Below the pieces are notes generated by a model that had not been told where the DNA came from, made no database searches, and worked only from the letters and a program-made list of their open reading frames with translations. A DNA stretch of 12,264 bases from DASYAN01 sp036501345 (GTDB lineage Bacteria; Chloroflexota; Ktedonobacteria; Ktedonobacterales; Ktedonobacteraceae), in the NCBI GenBank assembly GCA_036501345.1, contig DASYAN010000285.1, positions 1-12,264 of the forward strand, read 5' to 3'. This document shows, piece by piece, positions 6,280-12,264 of the stretch. Made by a program: the position numbers and the translations under genes. The stretch's first letter is position 1. Every line of letters begins with the position of its first letter.

Positions 6280-7515
6280 TTAAACTCTGCTCAAACGCCA
6301 AATATCACCAAAGTAGGTCCCCCACACTGCGCCAAGTAGCCCGGCGAACAGCACTATTGGTACAGCAAGAAGAGTTGCTTGCAGTTTCAAATCAAGTGGG
6401 ATGGTCACTCCTGGCTCATCAAGAAAGGCTTGTACCAGATTCAGATTCCACATGATAACGCATGGGGCAATGATGAGCTCTGGAACTGTAAGGAGCAGGC
6501 CAATTGTACTCTTGATGCCTCTCTTACCATTTAGTGGCTTGCCATGGCGTATACGCCAAAGAACAATGCCATCCATGATGAATGCAGAGATAGTAAAAGC
6601 AAGAGGTAAAAGAGCATCATTCCATTGAAAGTCAGGGATAGGCCCCATGGTGCGGTAATGCAAGCCTTGCTGTTCAACGGCCGTGTGAATTGCCCAGGGA
6701 ACAAATAGTGATGTAGCAATAGTAAAGACGAATAAGAGTATGACCATGAGAGTTGCAGATCCTGGTTTGGAGGTAAGCAACACAGAGCTAACTAAGCAGA
6801 AAGCACCGCATGCAACTGCCGGGAGAAAGTAAGTTGGAATTTGCAGGAGACCAAGAAAAATGATCGGGAATTGTAAGAACCCTATCAAGGTCAGATTAAG
6901 TAGGCCGGCAATGGTCATTAATGCTCCCCATTCGAGGAAGGAGAAGCCTAGAAACGTGCGAGGCTGTATTCCCTCATGGCGGTCGATCGCTATCTCTGAG
7001 GCGAAGATGTAGACTATGCCTAGTGAGCCGATAAAAGCTCCTGTTACTCCCATCATATGAAAAGGAGCCCAGAGAGCAATATCGATGCCGTACAACTCGT
7101 GCCAGTAATTGTCTAGAGGGGCAGCAACCAAAGCGCAGAGAGCACCGAAGCCAGCAACTACAAAGCCTAGGGGAGCATGAAAGACGCGAAAGATGGGTAC
7201 AGTCGAGGTGTCATTTACTCCTGGAGTGCCCCGTCGATAACGTATAGTCTCTGTGATCACGATGCCTAAAGCAATGAGTCCAGTTCCAGTTACGCAAGAG
7301 TAGATCAGATCATGTGGTGGAATCCAGAACCAATCTCGGCCCACATAGGCATGCCACTCTCGATCCCAGGTTGCACCAAGTTGGCCTTGAAAGAGGAAGC
7401 AGAGCATGAACCAGCCTGCAATGCGGCGTAGTCGACGCTCCGCTGAGTAACGTCGCGCTTTCATCTGTGGTTTAGTAAAACTTTCGCTGGTCGCCTGTCC
7501 TTGCAACCGTATCAT
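6280..7515 (-). CDS. Polytopic membrane protein with duplicated D-x3-H-x12/13-H motif, PmoC/AmoC-like
   Basis: This 411-residue protein has a basic N-terminus (about 1-31) and roughly ten hydrophobic helices. Two similar motifs sit before and within early helices. Motif 1 has Asp51, Trp54, His55, Arg60, Asp61, Pro67 and His68. Motif 2 has Asp135, Trp138, His139, Asp145, Pro151 and His153. The spacings are D-x3-H-x12-H and D-x3-H-x13-H. As I recall, these are the spacings of the two copper sites of particulate methane monooxygenase subunit C (CuC Asp156/His160/His173; CuD Asn227/His231/His245), in the same order. Motif 2 also shares an APxH ending with AmoC. The two halves of this region look like an internal duplication. 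The protein is longer than typical PmoC (about 250-290 residues), with extra C-terminal helices. A copper-binding or oxidoreductase role is inferred; a domain database may call it an uncharacterised membrane protein. TAGGAG lies about ten bases upstream of the ATG. Confidence 0.75.
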   Translation of the reverse strand: MIRLQGQATSESFTKPQMKARRYSAERRLRRIAGWFMLCFLFQGQLGATWDREWHAYVGRDWFWIPPHDLIYSCVTGTGLIALGIVITETIRYRRGTPGVNDTSTVPIFRVFHAPLGFVVAGFGALCALVAAPLDNYWHELYGIDIALWAPFHMMGVTGAFIGSLGIVYIFASEIAIDRHEGIQPRTFLGFSFLEWGALMTIAGLLNLTLIGFLQFPIIFLGLLQIPTYFLPAVACGAFCLVSSVLLTSKPGSATLMVILLFVFTIATSLFVPWAIHTAVEQQGLHYRTMGPIPDFQWNDALLPLAFTISAFIMDGIVLWRIRHGKPLNGKRGIKSTIGLLLTVPELIIAPCVIMWNLNLVQAFLDEPGVTIPLDLKLQATLLAVPIVLFAGLLGAVWGTYFGDIWRLSRV

Positions 7516-7585
7516 AAGCAGATAACTCCTATCGACTATATATAGACAACTTTCCCTTGCCTTGCACTATCCCCATCCTCGCGTT

Positions 7586-7614
7586 AGTATAACACCGCCG
7601 AGTGGGATTGTGTC
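7586..7614 (-). promoter_or_regulatory. Candidate extended -10 promoter for the membrane protein / FixH-like pair
   Basis: On the minus strand TGT-TATACT has its -10 hexamer at 7591-7586. GACACA (7614-7609) stands 17 bases upstream as a weak -35 (3/6). The leader to the ATG at 7515 would be about 65-70 bases. It is a sequence match only. The rest of the 163-bp gap (7516-7678) contains a CTATATATAG palindrome and no clear terminator. Confidence 0.35.
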
Positions 7615-7678
7615 CTTTCTCTAAGGAGGTCCTAGTACATCTTTGGCTTTGTGGAGAGATGTGATTAGCGGCCAGTAG

Positions 7679-8797
7679 CTAGATTAATGCTGTGGCGATC
7701 TGTTGGCAGGTTGTATTCATAAGTTGCATACCAGTCTCTTGTGAGGGTTGCCCTGTTGTATAGACTGAGACTATATAGGTTATTCCCGCAGCCTGTACAA
7801 TGCCTGAAGAATTGACTGCCCATCCTTGATCCAGGGCGAGCCAACCATCCTTAATCGAGACGATTGCACCCTGTGGAGCGGTATCCCCAATGCCAAATCG
7901 CTGGTCGGGTGCGATGTTTTGCATAAGCGAGAGAGCATAGGATGTCCCTTTCATCGAGAGAAGCTCCCCAGCGGAAAGTGTTGCGAGCAAATGTACCATT
8001 GCTTGCGGAGATGCAGTGCTTGTACCCCAGGTATTGGGATCAGGTACTATTCCAGAAAGTCCGTGGCTGCTAAGAAAGCTATTCATCCCAGCAGCCGCAC
8101 CAATCTCTTGATACAGAGACTCAGCTGCATCGTTATCACTACTCTCAATCATGGCTTGCAGCAGTTGTGCTTCATTATCTAGGAGAGATCGCTTTTGCTG
8201 CTCTACTTGATATAATAGTGTGAGCATAATAGGAATTTTTATTGAGCTTGCCGTGGGAAATTCTTGACTGGCATTATAGAGGTAATATTGATTTGTGCTG
8301 GGAATATAGACTGCAACTCCTACAGATGAGCCTAAACTCGTAAGATAGCCCTGAAGTCTGGCTGAGAGCATACCAATTGAAGCCGATGAAATACCAGAAA
8401 AACTTTGTTTCGTTAGCGAATTGGCTTGTATCCATCCCGTATGCGATTGAGTGCCTGTATGCCACATCACCTGTACCCAATTCGTTTTATTCACTATCTG
8501 CCAGTAGCCCGTCAAGAAGACGGGAGTATGTTGACTTACACGTGCAATAGCCGGAAAGCTGACAGGAGTAGCATAAATTCCAGTATCATCCATTAAAACC
8601 CAGGCAGGTGTGGTTTTAGCTATTGATTGTGTGAATGCGTCTGTATTATGTGTAGAAGATGAATACATGCTTGTATTTACTGGACTGACGATGAGTATCA
8701 ATGAGAGGAGGATTGCTGAAAAGATCTCATGTATATAAGAGAGGGAGAAAAAGATCTGGTACTGGCTAGAACATTGGTTTTTCGGTTGTTCCGGCAT
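7679..8797 (-). CDS. Exported SH3-domain plus class A beta-lactamase-fold serine hydrolase
   Basis: This 372-residue protein has an N-terminal hydrophobic segment (about 25-40) that should export or anchor it. A bacterial SH3-like domain follows at about 62-130 (VLMDDTGIYATP, then NWVQVMW and GWIQA). The C-terminal domain, about 145-372, is of the beta-lactamase/transpeptidase superfamily. It has SSIK at 184-187 (S-x-x-K, nucleophile Ser184), SDN at 220-222, and KDG at 316-318 in place of KTG. TSTASPQAMVHLL (259-271) corresponds to the TTPxxM region of class A enzymes. I do not see the omega-loop ExxLN that supplies the deacylating Glu, so true beta-lactamase activity is doubtful. A cell-wall-related or unknown serine hydrolase is more likely. 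SH3 domains of this kind often bind peptidoglycan. AAAGG lies about 12 bases before the ATG, so the start is reasonable but not certain. It appears to be transcribed alone. Confidence 0.85.
   Translation of the reverse strand: MPEQPKNQCSSQYQIFFSLSYIHEIFSAILLSLILIVSPVNTSMYSSSTHNTDAFTQSIAKTTPAWVLMDDTGIYATPVSFPAIARVSQHTPVFLTGYWQIVNKTNWVQVMWHTGTQSHTGWIQANSLTKQSFSGISSASIGMLSARLQGYLTSLGSSVGVAVYIPSTNQYYLYNASQEFPTASSIKIPIMLTLLYQVEQQKRSLLDNEAQLLQAMIESSDNDAAESLYQEIGAAAGMNSFLSSHGLSGIVPDPNTWGTSTASPQAMVHLLATLSAGELLSMKGTSYALSLMQNIAPDQRFGIGDTAPQGAIVSIKDGWLALDQGWAVNSSGIVQAAGITYIVSVYTTGQPSQETGMQLMNTTCQQIATALI
8460..8486 (-). repeat. 27-bp direct repeat, copy within the SH3 coding region
   Basis: This segment encodes the TNWVQVMWH stretch of the SH3 domain. 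It matches 9026-9052 in the same orientation at 25 of 27 positions, 566 bp apart. Confidence 0.8.
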
Positions 8798-8943
8798 GGA
8801 TGAGTATTACCTTTCATACATCCATGTTTTTCTATGCAATGTCCTGTTTCAATTACAACATTCCATTTCTAAAGTGAGACAATTTGCCTCGCGTATCCCA
8901 TTTGCAACTCAGTGAAATGACATCCTACTATGATACTCTCAGA

Positions 8944-8971
8944 ATTATCGTCTATTTTTAAACAAAGTAAA
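8944..8971 (-). promoter_or_regulatory. Candidate sigma-70-like promoter for the serine hydrolase gene
   Basis: On the minus strand TTTACT (8971-8966, 4/6) and GATAAT (8949-8944, 5/6) are 16 bases apart in an AT-rich stretch. This gives a leader of about 140 bases before the ATG at 8797. It is the best promoter match in the window but rests on sequence alone. The remainder of the 253-bp gap 8798-9050 holds no gene. Confidence 0.45.
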
Positions 8972-9025
8972 ACTGATCAATAAATGTGATTCGTGTATCT
9001 ATCAACCGATTCGTTGTTCTTCCGT

Positions 9026-9052
9026 TGCCATATCACCTGTACCCAATTCATT
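9026..9052 (-). repeat. 27-bp direct repeat, copy at the 3' end of the PRC/MgtE_N/CBS gene
   Basis: It matches 8460-8486 at 25 of 27 positions and touches the stop codon of the gene ending at 9051. Read on the minus strand it could still encode MNWVQVIW. The homology stops on both sides, so it is a short relic or a local copying event and not a second hydrolase gene. Confidence 0.75.
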
Positions 9053-10382
9053 AATACATACGTCTGGGTTTGCGTCTACGATCGTGAGGGAGGAGTACAT
9101 CGAGGGCATCATCAACTGTAACAACGCCTTCAAGGATACCCTCTGTACTCACTACGGGGACGGCCAGCAGATTATACTTGGCCATAATTTCTACCACTGT
9201 TCGTGGATCGGTATCGGGCTGTACTGTAATGAGGTCAGTTTCCATTAAGTCCTGGAGGGTTTGTGAGGACTGCTCTACCTCTGAAGGAGACACGGCAAGT
9301 AGGTCCCACAGCGTGACGACACCGAGAGGACGGCATTCATCCTCTGTTTCGTCGGCAACACAGTAGATATAGGCGATACGCACATCGTTCTCTTGAATAT
9401 TGGTACGAATAGCTGCAAGTGCTTCCTGGACAGTGCGAGTCTGGTTGAGCACAATATAATCTGTGGTCATCAACCCTCCTGCGGTATCCGCCTCATATTC
9501 TAGCAATTCCTGCACATCCTCCGAATCCTCAGGAGCCATCTGTCGCAAAAATTGTTGCTTCTGTTCTTCAGGCATTCGGGCCAGCAGATCTGCAGCTTCA
9601 TCCGGCCCCATTGCCTGAAGAATTGCTGCAGCTCGCTCAGGCTGAATGTTTTCGAGGATCAGAATCTGACGTTCGGTGTCGACTTCCTCCATAGTATCGG
9701 CAGCTGTCTCGTCATCAAGGCGCTCGATTACTCGTGCCCCTTGCTCCGCTGTAAGCTGATGGATGATCGTGGCAATATCAGCTGGATGTAATTCCGCAAG
9801 ATGTCCACTGGGAGTTCGCATCGTAGCAATGAGCTGTATTTGTGTCTGGTTTGTTAGCTCTCTGTCAGTGAGATGCTGTGAGCCGATCAGCTCCACCTGA
9901 TTCCAAGGAATTAAGCTTGAGGACACTGGCTTCGGCTTTGTACCCAGCAGGCGAGATGGTATCAGGCGGCGTAGCAGTCCAAGTGTGCTGTTATCAATGC
10001 CCAGGATATGCCAGTCATTATCAAAGGAGACATCGTTAACACGTACGGCTTTTTTGTGCTCCAGATCGATGACTTGTTTATCAAGAACTTCGCGAACGAG
10101 GCTCACTTCCTCCTGTAAGGAGTCGGGCAATGATGATTGAGGAGGGACCGTAAACTGTTCCGATGGGGAACGTAAGCGCCATGTACGACCATGCTTTTCG
10201 ATAGCAGAGTAAGGAACTCGCCATTGCTGATCCTCTTCACTTTCCACTATAATCACAGTCGGGTAGGTTGTCTCATTGCGTCCTACCTGGCTCGCTAACA
10301 TCAAGACATCGGTGATTTTACCCAAGTGCACGTCGTGCTGATCTGTAACTGGCGCACCGAGCAGTTGGCTCAAATATAGCAT
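9051..10382 (-). CDS. Soluble PRC-barrel / MgtE_N / tandem CBS domain protein
   Basis: This 443-residue protein has no membrane segments. Residues 1-75 fit a PRC-barrel (LSQLLGAPVTDQHDVHLGKI), and a second PRC-like stretch covers about 105-165. Residues about 190-300 are the MgtE intracellular N domain, with repeated helical units such as LHPADIATIIHQL and MGPDEAADLLARM. Then EADTAGGLMTTDYI leads into two CBS motifs (about 305-375 and 380-432). In MgtE Mg2+ channels the N and CBS domains sense cytosolic Mg2+ and gate a C-terminal membrane domain. That membrane domain is absent here, and the protein ends after CBS2 in a basic tail, so the reading frame shows no truncation scar. Proteins of this architecture are usually annotated as magnesium-transporter-like; I infer a sensor or regulatory partner, not a transporter. 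Only a weak AAAGAG lies directly before the ATG. It lies 87 bp after pyrG with no clear terminator between. Confidence 0.85.
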   Translation of the reverse strand: MLYLSQLLGAPVTDQHDVHLGKITDVLMLASQVGRNETTYPTVIIVESEEDQQWRVPYSAIEKHGRTWRLRSPSEQFTVPPQSSLPDSLQEEVSLVREVLDKQVIDLEHKKAVRVNDVSFDNDWHILGIDNSTLGLLRRLIPSRLLGTKPKPVSSSLIPWNQVELIGSQHLTDRELTNQTQIQLIATMRTPSGHLAELHPADIATIIHQLTAEQGARVIERLDDETAADTMEEVDTERQILILENIQPERAAAILQAMGPDEAADLLARMPEEQKQQFLRQMAPEDSEDVQELLEYEADTAGGLMTTDYIVLNQTRTVQEALAAIRTNIQENDVRIAYIYCVADETEDECRPLGVVTLWDLLAVSPSEVEQSSQTLQDLMETDLITVQPDTDPRTVVEIMAKYNLLAVPVVSTEGILEGVVTVDDALDVLLPHDRRRKPRRMY

Positions 10383-10469
10383 CTCTTTTACTTCTCAATC
10401 GTACCTACTCAGGTTCTTGGTCAATGTGACGTATCACGCTCGTTTGGCAATTTATTGCGTCCTAAGTAG

Positions 10470-12176
10470 TTACTTCTCGATCAGAGAGTCTGGTAATATT
10501 GTGCTTGGCTCTACCCCCAAGCCAGGATTTAACTGAAAATCTGCAGCTTCTTCCAGGTTCTTAGTAGGTATTTGTACATGCCGTACGCTGGCCCCAATGA
10601 AATCGCGGAAAAGAGGATGTGGGCGATTGGGACGGCTCTTGAACTCAGGATGAAACTGTGAAGCGACGAACCATGGATGATCGGCCAGTTCCACGATCTC
10701 TACCAGCGTATTATCGGCTGAGCGACCACTAACAATTAGCCCGTTCGACTCCATACGTTTACGGTACTCATTATTAAACTCATAGCGATGACGATGGCGT
10801 TCAAAGACAATCGGCTCGTTATAAGCTTGATACGTTTTTGTTCCGGGAGTCAAACAACAGACCCAGTTTCCCAGGCGCATCGTTCCGCCTTTATCCGAGA
10901 CAGTTCTTTGTGTACGCATAAGGTTGATAACCGGATGCGGATTGTGGTCATCTAGTTCGCTGCTATTGGCATTGGTCAGTCCCAAAACATTGCGGGCGAA
11001 CTCGATAACCATAACTTGCATGCCCAGACATAGTCCCAGATAAGGAATCTTGTTGCGCCTCGCAAAGCTAGCAGCTTTGATCTTGCCCTCAACGCCGCGA
11101 TGGCCAAAGCCACCAGGTACAACAATCCCTGCGACATCCTCCAGTGCTTCGGCATAACTTTCCCCCATTTGCTCCAAAGCCTCTGAATTAATCCATTTGA
11201 CACGGATATCGACATCGTGGTACCAGCCAGCATGCTGGAGTGCTTCAGTAACCGAGATATAGGCATCATGCAAATCAACATACTTACCGACCAGACCAAT
11301 TGTCATCTCTGGTCTGGGGTGTTTAATCTTGGTAACCAGGGCCTGCCATTCAGTCATATCTGGCACTTGCCGTTTCAAGCGCAGTTCCTCGATCAAAAAC
11401 TCACCGAGCCCGCTCTCTTCTAGAATTAAAGGAACCTCGTAGATGGTCTCAGCATTAGGCATTGGAATGACAGCTTTGGACTCAATGTTACAGAACAGTG
11501 CAATTTTTTCGCGCAGTTCCTGGCTAACAGGATAATCTGAGCGGCACAGAATCACATCGGGCTGGATACCAACACGTAGCAGCTCTTTGACGCTGTGTTG
11601 CGTTGGCTTCGTCTTCAATTCTTTTGTAGTACCAAGATAAGGTAGAAGTGTGACATGGATATAGAGCACTTCGCTCCGCCCGACGTCTTTGCGCATCTGA
11701 CGAATAGCTTCTAAAAATGGCTCGCCCTCGATATCCCCCACCGTGCCGCCAACTTCCACAATGATCACATCAGCATCAGAGCGCTTTGCTACAGCTCGAA
11801 TACGATCTTTAATCTCATTGGTAATATGTGGAATAACCTGAATCGTACCCCCAAGATACTCACCACGCCTCTCTTTCGCAATGACGGAAGCATATACCTG
11901 TCCGGTCGTCACATTATTGGCTTGGTAAGATGGCTCATCAGTGAAGCGCTCGTAGTGACCCAGATCTAGGTCGGTCTCTGCACCATCATCTGTTACAAAA
12001 ACCTCGCCATGCTGGTAGGGGGACATTGTACCGGGATCGACATTAATATAGGGGTCTAACTTCATAAGCGAGATGGAGACTCCGCGATTCTTAAGGAGAC
12101 GCCCAAGAGAGGCAACGCTAATCCCCTTGCCTATCGACGATGTCACACCACCGGTTACGAAGATAAATTTTGACAC
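10470..12176 (-). CDS. pyrG: CTP synthase (glutamine-hydrolysing)
   Basis: PyrG makes CTP from UTP, ATP and glutamine in the cytoplasm. The 568-residue product begins MSKFIFVTGGVTSSIGKG (synthetase P-loop, about 8-18). It contains the SPYQHGEVFVTDDGAETDLD Mg/nucleotide region (52-71) and VEVGGTVGDIE (140-150). The class I glutamine amidotransferase domain covers about 292-530. It has PGGFGHRG (354-361), the nucleophile Cys383 in GLCLGMQ, RHRHRYEFN (460-468) and the His509/Glu511 pair in HPEFKS. All catalytic residues are present. The start is the GTG at 12176-12174, because AAGGAGG lies five bases upstream and the homology starts there; upstream in-frame codons translate a repeat, not protein. 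E. coli PyrG has 545 residues; the extra length here is a C-terminal tail of nearly 30 residues after the HPLF region. The promoter lies beyond the right edge or within the last 76 bases. Confidence 0.97.
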   Translation of the reverse strand: MSKFIFVTGGVTSSIGKGISVASLGRLLKNRGVSISLMKLDPYINVDPGTMSPYQHGEVFVTDDGAETDLDLGHYERFTDEPSYQANNVTTGQVYASVIAKERRGEYLGGTIQVIPHITNEIKDRIRAVAKRSDADVIIVEVGGTVGDIEGEPFLEAIRQMRKDVGRSEVLYIHVTLLPYLGTTKELKTKPTQHSVKELLRVGIQPDVILCRSDYPVSQELREKIALFCNIESKAVIPMPNAETIYEVPLILEESGLGEFLIEELRLKRQVPDMTEWQALVTKIKHPRPEMTIGLVGKYVDLHDAYISVTEALQHAGWYHDVDIRVKWINSEALEQMGESYAEALEDVAGIVVPGGFGHRGVEGKIKAASFARRNKIPYLGLCLGMQVMVIEFARNVLGLTNANSSELDDHNPHPVINLMRTQRTVSDKGGTMRLGNWVCCLTPGTKTYQAYNEPIVFERHRHRYEFNNEYRKRMESNGLIVSGRSADNTLVEIVELADHPWFVASQFHPEFKSRPNRPHPLFRDFIGASVRHVQIPTKNLEEAADFQLNPGLGVEPSTILPDSLIEK

Positions 12177-12181
12177 TGTTT

Positions 12182-12188
12182 CCTCCTT
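12182..12188 (-). promoter_or_regulatory. Shine-Dalgarno sequence of pyrG
   Basis: AAGGAGG on the minus strand lies five bases before the GTG at 12176-12174. It is a near-perfect anti-16S match and decides the start over the longer open frame that runs to the window edge. Confidence 0.85.
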
Positions 12189-12210
12189 GGGCCTGGAGCC
12201 GCCCCACCCA

Positions 12211-12250
12211 CGGGCGCGATACCCAAAGGGCGCACGGTAAATCGGGCACC
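12211..12250 (+). repeat. Dispersed ~40-bp repeat, copy 2 (pyrG leader)
   Basis: This copy, 34-74 bases upstream of the pyrG start codon, matches 5131-5170 at 33 of 40 positions with an identical GATACCCAAAGGGC core. It lies in the region that should hold the pyrG leader or promoter. No matching flanking sequence was seen on the left side of either copy. Confidence 0.75.
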
Positions 12251-12264
12251 TACCTGTTAGCAAT

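Noticed and set aside
6245..6301. Extending the FixH-like gene to the in-frame ATG at 6301
   Set aside because: It would put a charged stretch before the signal peptide and overlap the upstream gene, while GAAAGGG supports the ATG at 6244.
10383..10469. Terminator or promoter between pyrG and the PRC/MgtE_N/CBS gene
   Set aside because: Only a weak GTGA-TACG-TCAC inverted pair is visible, with no T-run and no good -35/-10 pair.
12177..12263. Extending PyrG upstream to the window edge
   Set aside because: The extra residues translate the dispersed repeat and leader, and AAGGAGG sits five bases before the GTG at 12176.

Overview
The window looks like chromosomal DNA from a Ktedonobacteria-type Chloroflexota bacterium. 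This rests on gene content and protein style: a eukaryote-like kinase fold with a long Ser/Pro-rich tail, GT-C type membrane proteins with an '-SDYWTC-' tail, and a PRC-barrel/MgtE_N/CBS protein. No marker gene fixes the lineage, so treat the assignment as moderate. Base composition looks intermediate, with scattered AT-rich patches.

Left part (1-1650): a minus-strand Ser/Thr kinase-like gene runs off the left edge. It lacks the usual catalytic residues and carries a 15-bp tandem duplication in its catalytic loop. A 376-bp divergent spacer with candidate promoters on both strands separates it from the next gene.

Middle-left (1652-5708, plus strand): two tandem paralogues encode large polytopic GT-C/PMT-like membrane proteins. 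The first is intact. The second is open throughout except for a single in-frame TAG where its sister has TGG (Trp). One internal segment of the second copy has diverged completely and holds a dispersed repeat (second copy at 12211-12250) and a nested palindrome.

Middle-right (5702-8797, minus strand): a SH3 plus class A beta-lactamase-fold exported protein, then a two-gene unit. The unit encodes a 411-aa polytopic membrane protein and a small signal-peptide/beta-domain/membrane-anchor protein of FixH/YtkA type. The 411-aa protein carries two metal-site-like motifs, D-x3-H-x12-H and D-x3-H-x13-H. Their spacing, order and local context match the CuC and CuD sites of the particulate methane/ammonia monooxygenase C subunit as I remember them. 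This is the most interesting item in the window: a possible PmoC/AmoC-related copper membrane protein with no PmoA or PmoB beside it.

Right part (9051-12176, minus strand): a soluble PRC-barrel/MgtE_N/CBS protein follows pyrG (CTP synthase). pyrG has a GTG start set by a strong Shine-Dalgarno and a C-terminal extension. The two are 87 bp apart and may be co-transcribed. No RNA genes, CRISPR arrays or complete insertion sequences were seen.
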